A stretch of DNA of 64,000 nucleotides from Microvirga calopogonii (GCF_003347665.1 NZ_QDGA01000003.1:62001-126000); one strand, 5' to 3'. Positions 41,271 to 50,555 are shown, numbered from the stretch's first letter. Made by a program: numbers and translations. Notes: generated by a model from the letters alone, not told the origin.

Positions 41271-41945
41271 ATGGCCCCGAACGACGAGTTCATTCGCGAA
41301 GTCGATGAGGAATACCGCCGCGACCGGATCGCCCAGATCTGGAAGCGCTACAACGGAATCATCATCGGCGTGGTCGTGCTGGTCGTGGCCGGCGTCGGCG
41401 GTTGGCGCTTCTGGGAGCATACCCAGCAGACCCGGGCACAGGAAGCGGCCGTGCGCTACGAGGAGGCCCTGCGCCTCTCCTCCGAGGACAAGGGACAGGA
41501 AGCGCAGGGCGCGTTCGAGGCCGTGGTCAAGGAAGACGGCGGCACCGGTTATGCCATGCTCGCACGCTTCCGTCTGGCCGCGGAACTCGGGCAGCAGAAT
41601 GCCGAAAACGGCGCATCGGCTTTCGACGCGCTCGCCGGCGACTCCGCCGTGCCGCCCCTGTGGAAGGATCTCGCGCGCCTTCGCGCCGCCTGGCTGCGCG
41701 TCGACACGGCCGAACCCGCCAAGTTGCGTCAGGCTGTGGAACCTCTGGCCTCGCCATCGAGCGCCTGGCGCCATTCTGCGAGGGAACTCTTAGGCTTATC
41801 CGGCCTTAAGGCCGGTGATATGGATTATGCCGGTCGCTGGTTCGACCAGATCGCCGCCGATCGCGAGACGCCTTCCTCCCTGAGGCAGCGGCTTGCCGTC
41901 TATACCGCCCTGGTGGCGGGCGGTCCGGTGCAGGCGACGCAGTAG
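41271..41945 (+). CDS. YfgM-like tetratricopeptide membrane protein
   Basis: The 224-residue protein has a cytoplasmic acidic N-terminus ([20 protein letters not shown]), a membrane segment ([19 protein letters not shown]) and a periplasmic TPR-like helical domain. This is the layout of E. coli YfgM, which works with the chaperone PpiD at the Sec translocon. der follows 13 nt later, matching the yfgM-(bamB)-der neighbourhood, though no bamB is present. Confidence 0.82.
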   Translation: MAPNDEFIREVDEEYRRDRIAQIWKRYNGIIIGVVVLVVAGVGGWRFWEHTQQTRAQEAAVRYEEALRLSSEDKGQEAQGAFEAVVKEDGGTGYAMLARFRLAAELGQQNAENGASAFDALAGDSAVPPLWKDLARLRAAWLRVDTAEPAKLRQAVEPLASPSSAWRHSARELLGLSGLKAGDMDYAGRWFDQIAADRETPSSLRQRLAVYTALVAGGPVQATQ

Positions 41946-41958
41946 GATAGGACAGGAC

Positions 41959-43305
41959 ATGACGGCGACCGTCGCCATTGTCGGGCGGCCGAATGTCGGC
42001 AAATCGACTCTCTTCAACCGTCTCGTCGGCAAGAAGCTGGCGCTCGTGGACGACCGGCCGGGCGTGACCCGCGACCGGCGCGAGGGCGAGGCCAAGCTCG
42101 GCGATCTCGAATTCCGCATCATCGACACGGCAGGGCTCGAGGAGGCGACCGAAGAGTCGCTCCTCGGCCGTATGCGCGCACAGACCGAGGCCGCCATCGC
42201 CGATGCCGACGTGATCCTGTTCGTGATCGATGCCCGAGCCGGGATTCTGCCCGCCGACCGCCCCTTCGCCGAGATGGTGCGCCGATCCGGCAAGCCTGTG
42301 ATCCTCATTGCCAACAAGGCCGAGGGTGGCTCCGGCATGGCCGGCGCCTATGAGGCGTTTGCGCTCGGCCTCGGCGATCCGGTCCCGCTCTCCGCCGAGC
42401 ACGGCGAGGGCATGGCAGACCTCTTCGAGGCGCTGATGCCTCACTTCCCCGATCCGAACGAGATGGAGGAAGAGGAGGACGACCCGAACAAGCCGTTGCA
42501 GGTCGCCATCGTCGGGCGTCCGAACGCGGGCAAGTCCACCCTCATCAACCGCATGGTCGGAGAGGAGCGCCTGCTCACCGGGCCCGAAGCCGGCATTACC
42601 CGCGATTCCATCTCGCTCGATTGGGAATGGCGCGGACGTCCGATCAAGTTGTTCGACACGGCGGGACTGCGCAAGCGCGCACGCGTTGAGGACAAGCTCG
42701 AAAAGCTTTCCGTCGCCGATGCCCTGCGTGCCGTGCGCTTTGCCGAAGTCGTGGTGGTGCTGCTCGATGCCACGATCCCGTTCGAGAAGCAGGATCTGTC
42801 CATCGTCGATCTGGTGGAGCAGGAGGGCCGAGCCCTCGTGATCGGCCTCAACAAGTGGGATCTCGTCGCCGACCAGCAGGGCCTCCTGAAGGACCTGAAG
42901 GAGAAGGCCACCCGCCTTCTGCCGCAGGTTCGCGGCGCTCCGGTGGTGCCGCTCTCCGGGCTCGCCGGCAGCGGCATCGATCCGCTCATGAAGGCGGTAT
43001 TCCAGGTCTACGAGAAGTGGAACACTCGCATCTCGACCGCGAAGCTGAACCAGTGGCTTTCCGAAGCCCTGGAGGCCAATCCGCCGCCCGCGGTCTCGGG
43101 ACGCCGGATCAAGATTCGGTACATGACGCAGGTGAAATCGCGCCCGCCGCATTTCGCCGTCTTCGGAAACCAGCTCGATGCACTGCCGAAGAGCTATACG
43201 CGCTACCTCGTCAACGGCTTGCGCGAAGCCTTCGATCTCCCCGGCACCCCGATCCGCGTGTCCCTGCGCATGGGGCAGAACCCGTTCGACAAGGAGCGGA
43301 AGTAG
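41959..43305 (+). CDS. der: ribosome biogenesis GTPase Der
   Basis: The 448-residue protein has two tandem GTPase domains. The first begins [14 protein letters not shown] (residues 8-21), the second [14 protein letters not shown] (about 188-201), followed by a KH-like C-terminal domain that binds rRNA. It helps assemble the 50S subunit. I use the ATG 41959. A GC-rich hairpin lies 20 nt after the stop. Confidence 0.96.
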   Translation: MTATVAIVGRPNVGKSTLFNRLVGKKLALVDDRPGVTRDRREGEAKLGDLEFRIIDTAGLEEATEESLLGRMRAQTEAAIADADVILFVIDARAGILPADRPFAEMVRRSGKPVILIANKAEGGSGMAGAYEAFALGLGDPVPLSAEHGEGMADLFEALMPHFPDPNEMEEEEDDPNKPLQVAIVGRPNAGKSTLINRMVGEERLLTGPEAGITRDSISLDWEWRGRPIKLFDTAGLRKRARVEDKLEKLSVADALRAVRFAEVVVVLLDATIPFEKQDLSIVDLVEQEGRALVIGLNKWDLVADQQGLLKDLKEKATRLLPQVRGAPVVPLSGLAGSGIDPLMKAVFQVYEKWNTRISTAKLNQWLSEALEANPPPAVSGRRIKIRYMTQVKSRPPHFAVFGNQLDALPKSYTRYLVNGLREAFDLPGTPIRVSLRMGQNPFDKERK

Positions 43306-43325
43306 GGCGCTTCCAGCCGCCGAGC

Positions 43326-43357
43326 ATGGCCGGCACGATGCCGGCCATCGGGTGTTT
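43326..43357. terminator. REP-like terminator between der and the DUF2125 gene
   Basis: ATGGCCGGC and GCCGGCCAT form a perfect 9-bp stem with a 5-nt loop, followed by CGGGTGTTTTC. It ends der; the opposite-strand DUF2125 gene also ends here. The stem belongs to the same GGCCGGC family as 51793-51816. Confidence 0.65.
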
Positions 43358-43364
43358 TCATTCC

Positions 43365-44417
43365 TCAGTAGAGCGGTTGCAGCCTCACGTTGGGGATCAC
43401 GAAGGGGCCCATCGCCAGAAAACCGTTCTCAAGCCGCAGAGCCGGCAGGGAGGCGAGCTGCGGCTTCGCGTTGGGCTGACCCTGCTGCGAACGCGGCCCC
43501 TGTCCGAGCAGCATGCCCAGGAGATTGCCCCCAACTCGCCCACCGGTCAGGTTGCCCAGGAGACCGTCGAGGCCTGCGGCCGCGACGGTGAGCTGGCCTG
43601 CTGGGCGGTGCTGCTCGTCGAGGCGCAGCTCGCCCTTGGTTTCGATCTGGCGGGTGCCCTTGATGGCCGAGAGCATCAGGATGTCGAGCTTGCCGCCCGC
43701 ATTGCGCCAGAGCTCAAGCTCTTCGACGATCGTTCCGCCCTTGAAACCGTCAGCCTGGGTCACCGTGACGTCCGCGCTCAGGTTGGTGGGCTCCGCTCCG
43801 CCGATCAAGGCATCGAGGATGGGGATGCGCGCCTCTGTCACCGAAGCGGCCACATCGCCCGCGAGCTCGGCCCGTCGTGAGGGATTGGGGCGGACATGGA
43901 GTTCCAGGTGCCTGCCGGATCCGGCAATGTCGCCGTTGCCGAGTCCCGTCACCGACACCTTGGGGGCATCGGCCGCCACTGACAGGCGCTGTAGGCCGGT
44001 CTGCGAGGCGTTGATGCTGGCCTGGAGCAGGTCCCAGCTGCCGTCGACCGTCACGGCCCCGTCCGTCACGCGCAGCGGGCCCGCCACTTCCACGATCACC
44101 CGCCGCGGCTGATAGACCTGAGCGACGGCCTCGGTGCGCCCGAAGGAGGCGGACACCGAGCCCCGCTTCAGGTCGAGGGACGCGCAGATGATCTCAATGC
44201 GGAACGGATACCCCAGGATCGTCCGGTCGCCGCATGTCCATTGCCGCCCGTTCCTGGCCTCCGCGGCGATCCAGCCGTCGAGAGCCTCCGCCGTACGGTT
44301 GCGGATCACGAACCAAGCGATGCTCCAGGCGATGGCAACGAGTAGCAGCAAGACGAAGGGTGTGTAGAGCCAGAAACGGCTGCGGCGAACGCTCGCCGTT
44401 GGGGCAGCCTGGTCCAT
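43365..44417 (-). CDS. DUF2125 family envelope protein
   Basis: The 350-residue protein has one N-terminal membrane segment (LYTPFVLLLLVAIAWSIAWF) and a long extracytoplasmic part. It contains the DUF2125 pattern RQWTCGDRTILGYPFRIEI and CASLDLKRG, with two cysteines, followed by beta-rich stretches. The family is alphaproteobacterial and without known function; the repeated beta strands suggest an envelope or lipid-related role. It starts at 44417 (MDQAAPTASVRR) with GGAG upstream. It is divergent from chaC. Confidence 0.8.
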   Translation of the reverse strand: MDQAAPTASVRRSRFWLYTPFVLLLLVAIAWSIAWFVIRNRTAEALDGWIAAEARNGRQWTCGDRTILGYPFRIEIICASLDLKRGSVSASFGRTEAVAQVYQPRRVIVEVAGPLRVTDGAVTVDGSWDLLQASINASQTGLQRLSVAADAPKVSVTGLGNGDIAGSGRHLELHVRPNPSRRAELAGDVAASVTEARIPILDALIGGAEPTNLSADVTVTQADGFKGGTIVEELELWRNAGGKLDILMLSAIKGTRQIETKGELRLDEQHRPAGQLTVAAAGLDGLLGNLTGGRVGGNLLGMLLGQGPRSQQGQPNAKPQLASLPALRLENGFLAMGPFVIPNVRLQPLY

Positions 44418-44490
44418 GCGCGATCTCCTGTTGTGCTGGTGTGTGGTTACTGGTAGCGCCGGATGCAGGCAAGGTTCGGGCGCGGGTGAC

Positions 44491-45027
44491 ATGAAGGATC
44501 TCACGGAGGATTTATGGGTTTTCGGCTACGGCTCGCTCATGTGGCGGCCCGGTTTCCCCTACGTTGAACGCATTCACGCGCACCTTTACGGCTACCACCG
44601 GTCGCTCTGCGTCTTCTCCCACGTTCACCGCGGAACGCCCGAGCATCCGGGGCTGGTCATGGGCCTCGACCGGGGTGGGCGCTGCCATGGAGTGGCCTTC
44701 CGCGTGGCGCCCGAGGAGGCAGCGGCAACGGTCCAGTATCTGCGCGAGCGCGAGCAGGTCACCTCCGTTTATCTGGAGCGGCATGTGCCCGTGCGGCTGG
44801 CCGATGCGCGCCGCGTTCGCGCGCTGGCCTATGTGGTCGACCGCAATCATGGGCAATATGCCGGCCGGTTGTCCTATGATGAGGTCTTGAGGCTCGTGCG
44901 TCAGGGAGAGGGAATTTCCGGACGCAATCCCGATTACGTGCGCTCCACTTACGAGCATCTCATCGGCATGCACGTGGTCGATCCGCTGCTGCACCGGATC
45001 GTCGACGCGCTCGATCAGGAGGCGTGA
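44491..45027 (+). CDS. gamma-glutamylcyclotransferase (ChaC family)
   Basis: The 178-residue protein has the ChaC signature WVFGYGSLMWRPGFP and the later YLERHVPVRL with the expected acidic residue. ChaC enzymes release 5-oxoproline from glutathione and so lower glutathione levels. The ATG at 44491 is chosen. Its 3' end overlaps the converging unknown gene by 13 nt. It is monocistronic. Confidence 0.9.
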   Translation: MKDLTEDLWVFGYGSLMWRPGFPYVERIHAHLYGYHRSLCVFSHVHRGTPEHPGLVMGLDRGGRCHGVAFRVAPEEAAATVQYLREREQVTSVYLERHVPVRLADARRVRALAYVVDRNHGQYAGRLSYDEVLRLVRQGEGISGRNPDYVRSTYEHLIGMHVVDPLLHRIVDALDQEA

Positions 45028-45449
45028 ACCTCGTTCTCGCGCAAATCCTCGAAGATCGCGCGGCGGTCGTCCTCGGTCGCAGCCAAGCGATGGATATGGA
45101 GTTCGGTGGCGCCGAGATCCTGAACCTTGGCGAGCCAGCGCAGGCGGGTCTGCTCGCTGGGATCCGATGCCGCCATAGCGGCGTCGACCACCATTCCGTT
45201 GCCCGTTCGATCCCGCTTCACGGCCAGGATCACCGCGTCCGTGACCTCGAGAAGTTCCGTCTCGTTCAGCGGATGCACGCCGACAATGTAGCGGCGCCCC
45301 GAACGGCCGCGCCAGGAACTCAAGGTGGAAGAGGAGCGAAGCCCAGCGGTCGCCCGTAGCCTTTCCTCGCGCACACCAGTCCTCCGCGTTCGGTCGTTGC
45401 GGAGATCCCGCATGGCCGCGTTCCAGGATATGGTTCGTTTGTTCGCCAT
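45015..45449 (-). CDS. conserved hypothetical protein (144 aa)
   Basis: The protein is highly charged. The first 50 residues are Arg-rich (RNDRTRRTGVREERLRATAG), followed by SGRRYIVGVHPL and a helix-rich, acidic C-terminal half ending TEDDRRAIFEDLRENEVHAS. I recall homologues in Hyphomicrobiales without function; the basic N-terminus suggests nucleic acid binding, an inference only. A second start (MRDLRN, 45413) has a GGA-type site. The promoter and operator seen at 45452-45487 sit almost on the first ATG. Confidence 0.6.
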   Translation of the reverse strand: MANKRTISWNAAMRDLRNDRTRRTGVREERLRATAGLRSSSTLSSWRGRSGRRYIVGVHPLNETELLEVTDAVILAVKRDRTGNGMVVDAAMAASDPSEQTRLRWLAKVQDLGATELHIHRLAATEDDRRAIFEDLRENEVHAS

Positions 45450-45451
45450 AT

Positions 45452-45487
45452 GTTCTTATATGTAAGAACGGCTGCGTGAGTCGTCAA
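45452..45487 (-). promoter_or_regulatory. promoter with overlapping palindromic operator
   Basis: On the minus strand TTGACG (45482-45487) and TACATA (45459-45464) are exactly 17 nt apart. The -10 lies inside the palindrome GTTCTTA-CATA-TAAGAAC (45452-45469), which ends 3 nt before the ATG at 45449. Transcription would begin almost at that ATG, giving a nearly leaderless message. Confidence 0.45.
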
Positions 45488-45531
45488 GGCTGCTGAAAGC
45501 TTGGCTGTGCTTGGGTTTGCGGGTTTTTGCG

Positions 45532-45566
45532 CCCGCTTATGTGAGCGTTGAGCTCACACAAGCGGG
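45532..45566. repeat. long near-perfect hairpin
   Basis: CCCGCTTATGTGAGC (45532-45546) and GCTCACACAAGCGGG (45552-45566) pair over 15 bp with one mismatch and a GTTGA loop. It is in the gap between the 45015-45449 gene and plsC and matches none of the other repeat families. A REP-like GGCCGGCACGAGGCCAGCC element follows to 45598. Confidence 0.7.
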
Positions 45567-45636
45567 AGGGCCGGCACGAGGCCAGCCATGACGTAAGGAC
45601 GGTTGGTAAGCCGGGAAAGCACCCAGGAGCAGCTTC

Positions 45637-46401
45637 TCACACCTTCGACAACGTGGTCTCTGAAGCGGTTGAGCCTAAACCGAGTTCCGCCCGGCCCTCC
45701 TCAAGAAGCCGGTTGGAAGCCGTCTCGATCCGCTCCTGAACCAGCTTGAAGAATTCCTCGCGCGCCAGCCCTGGGGCGATGGGGTCCTGAACCTCGATGC
45801 GCACCGTGCCGGGACGGCGGATGAACTTGCGGCGGGGCCAGTAGAGGCCCGAGTTCATGGCGATCGGAATGCAGGGAAAGCCGAGATTCTGGTAGAGATG
45901 CGCCACGCCGTACTTGTAGGCCGGAGGTGCCCCCGGTGGGCGGCGCGTGCCCTCGGGGAAGATGATGATCTGCCGGCCGTGCTGGGCTTCTTCCTTGGCC
46001 CGTGCCGTCATCTGCACCAAGGCCAGCGATCCCGCCTTGCGGTCGATGGGAACGCAGCGCGCCTTGGCCAGATACCAGCCGAAGAACGGGATCCACATCA
46101 GCTCGCGCTTGAGGATGTAGGTGGGATCGTCGAGAAGCGGCAACAGGGCGAAGGTCTCGAGGAACGACTGGTGCTTGGCGGCAACCAGCGCCCCGCCGGG
46201 CGGGATCTTCTCCTGCCCGGTGATCACGACCTTGATTCCGGCGACAACCCGCAGAAGCCAGACCGAGGTGCGCGCCCACATCTTCACCAGTTCGATGAAC
46301 TGGCGGCGAGGCACGAGCGCTCCCGGGATCAGGAGGATTAGCCACAGGATCAGGTTGGCATAAAAGGCGACGTTGAAAAGCAGGGAGCGAACGATCAGCA
46401 T
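45637..46401 (-). CDS. 1-acyl-sn-glycerol-3-phosphate acyltransferase (PlsC family)
   Basis: The 254-residue membrane-bound acyltransferase has a hydrophobic N-terminus (LLFNVAFYANLILWLILLI). The catalytic motif, usually HX4D, is HQSFLE here (His77, Glu82), and the glycerol-3-phosphate-binding motif is FPEGTRR (Glu150-Arg153). I recall the HQSxxE form as usual in Hyphomicrobiales PlsC proteins. It probably makes phosphatidic acid or acylates another lysolipid. I start at 46401 (MLIVRSLLFN). A ydcF-like gene lies upstream on the same strand. Confidence 0.85.
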   Translation of the reverse strand: MLIVRSLLFNVAFYANLILWLILLIPGALVPRRQFIELVKMWARTSVWLLRVVAGIKVVITGQEKIPPGGALVAAKHQSFLETFALLPLLDDPTYILKRELMWIPFFGWYLAKARCVPIDRKAGSLALVQMTARAKEEAQHGRQIIIFPEGTRRPPGAPPAYKYGVAHLYQNLGFPCIPIAMNSGLYWPRRKFIRRPGTVRIEVQDPIAPGLAREEFFKLVQERIETASNRLLEEGRAELGLGSTASETTLSKV

Positions 46402-46477
46402 GATTTCTTGAAAACGAAAAGCGGAGCATCGTGCTTCGCGGGCGCGGCACCTTAATGGGTTTTCGTGCAGGACCATA

Positions 46478-46528
46478 GGGCCCCGGACCCAAAAATGGAC
46501 CCGCCTTTGGGATCAAATCAGATGCTTC
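46478..46528. repeat. dispersed palindromic repeat, family A, copy 2
   Basis: CCGGACCCAAAAATGGACCC ... GGGATCAAATCAGATGC has the same layout as the copies at 3359-3410 and 62589-62636. It stands upstream of the PlsC gene, between it and the ydcF-like gene. Confidence 0.7.
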
Positions 46529-46580
46529 ATTCTTCAGACTGAAGCACTGTCCCCGAGGCGGCTCGGAGCTATACGTGGCG

Positions 46581-47285
46581 CTAGCGCCAGAGTGGTTCGG
46601 CGACGATCTGCGCCTTGATGGGCCCCCCGCCGCTGATGATCTTCGCCACCGAGGAGCGCTCCGGATCTTTCTCGAAGCGGGTCCGGATCCAGACCGCCAG
46701 GAACTTCAGATACTCGGTGAAGACCAGGCGGGCCACGGCCGGCTTGTGCCACCACTCATGCGGGTCGATGGTGGCCGCGACCGGATAGGGGATCTTCTGA
46801 AGGTTCGGCAGCGCGTGCTCGAGTTCCACCAGGGTGCGCGGCATGTGGTAGTTCGAGGTCACCACGATGATGGTGTCGAATCCGTTCGCTTCGGCCCAGC
46901 GTCTCGTCTCGATGGCGTTGCCGATGGTGTTCCGGGCCCGGTAATCCAGATCCACGCAGCAATCGAAGAGCCGTCGCTGGCCCGGATTGAGGCGGGCGAT
47001 CTGGTCCCTGCTGGTGTTTTCGTTGACGCCGGAGATCAGAAGCCTCTTGGCATACCCCTTGGCGAGAAGGTCGATGGCGTCGCCGATGCGCTGCGCGCCG
47101 CCCGTCATGGCGACGATCCCGTCCGCCCGTGTCTCGGGCGGCTGCTCGAAACGGTCGAGGCTGTAGACGAAGCCCAGGAAGCCGAGGAACCCGATGACCA
47201 GGGCCGCAATGAAACTCCAGAAGCCGAAGGTGAGCAATCGGCTCACAAGAGACCGCTCGGCGGGATGCCTAGTCGATGCGGGCAT
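46581..47285 (-). CDS. YdcF/ElyC/SanA-like (DUF218) membrane protein
   Basis: The roughly 234-residue protein has an N-terminal membrane segment (LLTFGFWSFIAALVIGFLGFLGF) and a DUF218 domain (ADGIVAMTGGAQRIGDAIDLL, LLISGVNENTSRDQ, ARNTIGNAIETRRWA, IIVVTSNYHMPR). Members act in envelope and peptidoglycan homeostasis. The start is uncertain: ATG 47285 is used here, but ATG 47360 and 47390 are in frame. It is 144 nt downstream of ftsX on the same strand. Confidence 0.85.
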   Translation of the reverse strand: MPASTRHPAERSLVSRLLTFGFWSFIAALVIGFLGFLGFVYSLDRFEQPPETRADGIVAMTGGAQRIGDAIDLLAKGYAKRLLISGVNENTSRDQIARLNPGQRRLFDCCVDLDYRARNTIGNAIETRRWAEANGFDTIIVVTSNYHMPRTLVELEHALPNLQKIPYPVAATIDPHEWWHKPAVARLVFTEYLKFLAVWIRTRFEKDPERSSVAKIISGGGPIKAQIVAEPLWR

Positions 47286-47429
47286 CGTCCAGCCCCAGCC
47301 CACAGCCTCTGTGGAATCCACGGCGCCCGGCGCTACCCAACTCTGCGTTCGCGAGGTCATCTTGGACGAACATAACGGAGAATGCGGCAATGGAGAGGCA
47401 ACCTGCTCTTTCCTTGTTAACCCTCACCA

Positions 47430-48413
47430 TCAACCACTTTCGTTAAGAAAGCGTCTCACGGTCAGGCGCGAGACGATGCCGGCGATCAGTGCCACGAGGA
47501 GCGCAATGAGGATCACCACCGTATAGCCGCTCCAGCTGATCGTGAAGGCGCCGAACAATGCCTCCAGCTGGTCGCCGGTGGGACTTGCCCGCCAGGAACG
47601 GGCCACGAAACCCAGGATCAGGGTGAGGAGCAGGGCGGCGGCAGCCCCGATGGCGCTCCCGCGCAGGCCGAGCCGAAAGAAGCGACGCTGGAATTCCTTC
47701 GCGATGAAATCGTCGTTGGCGCCAACGAAATGCAGCACCTCCACCACCTCCCGGTTGCCGGCCATGGCGCCCCTCGTGGCGAAGATCACCGCAAGGCCCG
47801 CGGCGAGGAGCACGAGGGCGACGAGGAAGACTCCGATGCCGATGATCGTGTTGGCCATGGTCGACAGCCGCGAGACCCAGAGGGCGTGGTCGTCGAGGGT
47901 GGCGCCGGGCACATCGCGCTGCAGGGATTGCCGCAACGGACCGAAATCGGGCCTCGTATCCTGTTTGATCTTGATCACGATCAGACGGGGAACCGGCAGA
48001 TCCTTGAAATCGAGGCCGGTCCCGAGCCACGGCTCGAGCAGACGCTCGGATTCCTCTTTCGTGAAGGCCTGGGCCTGCTCCACGCCGGGCGTCTGCCGGG
48101 CCAAGGCCACGGCGCGTTCTACGTCCTGGTCGATGGAGCGCTGGGCATTGGGGCGGATCTGGATCGTGACTTCACGGGCGATCTCGGAGCGCCACTGTGC
48201 GGAACTTGCCGACACGAGTTCGGCGCCGCCGGCGCAGAGCGCGGCGAGAAAAGTCAGGATGGCGATGACGGCCGCAAGGGCCTGGCCGCCGGCCGAGTCC
48301 ACCGGCACGAGCGGGGCGTTCCGGCTCAAGGAGGCGGGCAGGGTGCGTTTCTGTCCCTCGGCGGCAGCAGCCTTCTTGGGACGAGGTTGAGGCGCGGCGT
48401 TCATCCGGCTCAC
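47430..48413 (-). CDS. ftsX: cell division protein FtsX
   Basis: The 327-residue permease-like subunit of FtsEX links septum formation to peptidoglycan hydrolase activation. It has a cytoplasmic N-terminus rich in Ala/Lys/Arg, a membrane segment (LAAVIAILTFLAALCAGGAE), a periplasmic loop (about 80-190) and three C-terminal segments, as in the family. It overlaps ftsE by 4 nt, so the two are coupled. Confidence 0.9.
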   Translation of the reverse strand: MSRMNAAPQPRPKKAAAAEGQKRTLPASLSRNAPLVPVDSAGGQALAAVIAILTFLAALCAGGAELVSASSAQWRSEIAREVTIQIRPNAQRSIDQDVERAVALARQTPGVEQAQAFTKEESERLLEPWLGTGLDFKDLPVPRLIVIKIKQDTRPDFGPLRQSLQRDVPGATLDDHALWVSRLSTMANTIIGIGVFLVALVLLAAGLAVIFATRGAMAGNREVVEVLHFVGANDDFIAKEFQRRFFRLGLRGSAIGAAAALLLTLILGFVARSWRASPTGDQLEALFGAFTISWSGYTVVILIALLVALIAGIVSRLTVRRFLNESG

Positions 48414-49114
48414 TCGTCGATATGCAGCCGCCCGTCGCCGAGCACGAGGCGGCGCACGTCGAGCTGATCCATGAGACTGAAATCGTGGGTTGCTATGACC
48501 ACCGAGGTTCCGAGACGATTGAGTTCGATGAACAGGCGCAGCAGGCGGCGGGCGAGCGACGGGTCCACATTGCCCGTCGGCTCGTCCGCGAGCAGCAGGT
48601 CGGGGCGCACGATCAGCGCCCGGGCGATGGCCGCGCGCTGTTTCTCGCCACCGGAGAGGACGGGCGGCAGCATGTGCATGCGGTCGCCGAGGCCGACCCA
48701 GCGCAGCAGCTCGACAACCTCGGCCCGGTAGCTCGATTCCTCCTTGCCCTGGACGCGCAAAGGCAAGGCCACGTTCTCGTAGGTGGTCAGGTGATCGAGC
48801 AGGCGGAAGTCCTGGAAGACCACGCCCATGCGGCGGCGGACACTCGTCAGCTCGTCCTTGGAAATCCCGGATACGTCTTCGCCGAAAAGCGAAATCAGGC
48901 CGCGGGTCGGCTTCACCGAGAGCAGGATCAGGCGCAGAAGCGTGGTCTTGCCGGCGCCGGACGGGCCGGTAAGGAACTGGAAGGAATTCGGCTCGATGGA
49001 AAAGGTCAGGTCGCGCAGGACCTCGGGGCCCATGCCGTAGCGCACGCCCACATTCTCGAAATGCACGGCCGGGGCCGCACTCTCGTCATAGTCCTCGTCG
49101 TAAAGCGCCTTCAC
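48410..49114 (-). CDS. ftsE: cell division ATP-binding protein FtsE
   Basis: The 234-residue ABC ATPase drives FtsX. It has Walker A (GPSGAGKTTLL), the signature VLSGGEKQRAAIARAL and Walker B (DLLLADEPTGNVD). About 15 extra residues (MKALYDEDYDESAAP) precede the usual start. The initiation codon is GTG at 49114. It heads an ftsE-ftsX operon on the minus strand; no other division gene is near. Confidence 0.92.
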   Translation of the reverse strand: MKALYDEDYDESAAPAVHFENVGVRYGMGPEVLRDLTFSIEPNSFQFLTGPSGAGKTTLLRLILLSVKPTRGLISLFGEDVSGISKDELTSVRRRMGVVFQDFRLLDHLTTYENVALPLRVQGKEESSYRAEVVELLRWVGLGDRMHMLPPVLSGGEKQRAAIARALIVRPDLLLADEPTGNVDPSLARRLLRLFIELNRLGTSVVIATHDFSLMDQLDVRRLVLGDGRLHIDE

Positions 49115-49472
49115 GCGTCTCGAGCCATCCTTGGAGGTTATCGGTTCTTGTGGCGGATAAAGACCGCGATTCGCCTTCTTATCGCCCCTGCATGGTTAGC
49201 AAGCCATAAACTCGGCATGCGGCGACGGGAAGCCAGCGGTTCGCGGGACATTGCCGCAGGAGAGGCGAGGGAGACGATCTCCCTCCACGTCATCGCTTAC
49301 CTCAGGCCGGCAATACCGATCCGAACGACCCTGCGCTCCTCTAAGCGGGATGACTTGGCCGGCAAGCACCTCTTTGACCCTAAAACGTCCAAGTCCGTTT
49401 GACATCCTCGTCCAAGCATGGTCGTGAAGAAGCAGGCCCAAGGCTTTTGTATTCTCTGCTGGATTGATGACG

Positions 49473-50045
49473 ATGAGCACTGCCCCCCGGATCCGGGTCC
49501 TTTTCGACGAAGACACCATTGCCAAGCGCAACGAGGCGCTGGCCCAGGAAATCGCGGCCGCCAAGCCCGAGAACCTCCTCGTCGTCGCCGTGCTCAAGGG
49601 CAGCTTCATGTTCGCCGCGGACCTGATCCGCGCCCTGCACCGGACCGGGCTCACCCCCCAGGTCGAGTTCGTGCACCTGTCGAGCTATCTCGACGGCACA
49701 GTCTCCACCGGAAACGTCACGATCCTGCGCGACGTGGAAAGCGACGTGCGCGGACGCGATGTGCTGCTCGTGGACGATATCCTGGAATCCGGCCGTACGG
49801 TCACCTTCGCCAAGGACCTGCTGATGGCCCGGGGCGCCAAGAGCGTGAAGACCGCCGTGCTCCTGGAGAAGCCCGGCAAGCGCGCCGTGCAGATCCATCC
49901 GGACTACGTGGGCTTTACCTGCCCCGACGTGTTCGTCGTCGGCTACGGCATGGACGTGGCCCATTCCTACCGCCAACTGCCCTTCGTCGGCGTGGTCGAT
50001 CACCTCGACAACAGCCCGGACCTGTTCGACAAGCCGGAAGCCTGA
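49473..50045 (+). CDS. hpt: hypoxanthine phosphoribosyltransferase
   Basis: The roughly 190-residue type I phosphoribosyltransferase salvages hypoxanthine and guanine to nucleotides. The PRPP loop is VLLVDDILESGRT, and the N-terminal part has VLKGSFMFAADLIR, followed by an Asp-rich C-terminal loop (VVGYGMD). TTG 49464, ATG 49467 and ATG 49473 are all in frame. I use 49473, for which GGA lies at a normal distance. With guaA and guaB it completes a purine salvage link in this window. Confidence 0.92.
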   Translation: MSTAPRIRVLFDEDTIAKRNEALAQEIAAAKPENLLVVAVLKGSFMFAADLIRALHRTGLTPQVEFVHLSSYLDGTVSTGNVTILRDVESDVRGRDVLLVDDILESGRTVTFAKDLLMARGAKSVKTAVLLEKPGKRAVQIHPDYVGFTCPDVFVVGYGMDVAHSYRQLPFVGVVDHLDNSPDLFDKPEA

Positions 50046-50555
50046 TTATCCGTTCAGGCGCCAGATCGTCCCGTTGAGCAGGGTGGCATAGGTCACCCAG
50101 GCCAGATAGGGCACGAGAAGCAGGCCTGCGGTCCGGTCGAGCCTCCAGAAGGTGCGGATCGTGGCGATGATCGCCACGATCAGCGCGGCGATCACGATGA
50201 GGCCTGCAATCGGGCTCCTTCCGCCGAAGAAGGCAAAGGACCAGAGACCGTTCAGCGCGAGCTGAGCAAAGAAGGCGATGATGGCGGTCGAGCGTCCGCG
50301 GCGGTTTTCCGGCAGGGCGAGAATGCGCCAGAGCGCATAGGCCATCATGGCGTAGAGCAGCGTCCAGGCCACCGGAAAGGCCCAGTTCGGCGGCGTGAAG
50401 CCGGGCTTCTGGAGACCAGCATACCAGGTCGGGATGTTCGGCTGGGTGACGAGGCTTGCCGACACCGCGACTGCGACCACCGGCACCACCGCCACGAGGA
50501 AGCGCGGAAGCGGCCGCATTGCATGGCTGGCCGGCGCAGTTTGATCTGTATGCAT
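50046..50555 (-). CDS. TspO/MBR family protein
   Basis: The 169-residue membrane protein has five hydrophobic segments. It carries the family signature WYAGLQKPGFTPPNWAFP, then WTLLYAMMAYALW and ALNGLWSFAFFG. TspO proteins bind porphyrins and related ligands and modulate photosynthesis or oxidative stress in alphaproteobacteria. Its stop touches the end of hpt. No tetrapyrrole gene is adjacent. Confidence 0.92.
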   Translation of the reverse strand: MHTDQTAPASHAMRPLPRFLVAVVPVVAVAVSASLVTQPNIPTWYAGLQKPGFTPPNWAFPVAWTLLYAMMAYALWRILALPENRRGRSTAIIAFFAQLALNGLWSFAFFGGRSPIAGLIVIAALIVAIIATIRTFWRLDRTAGLLLVPYLAWVTYATLLNGTIWRLNG

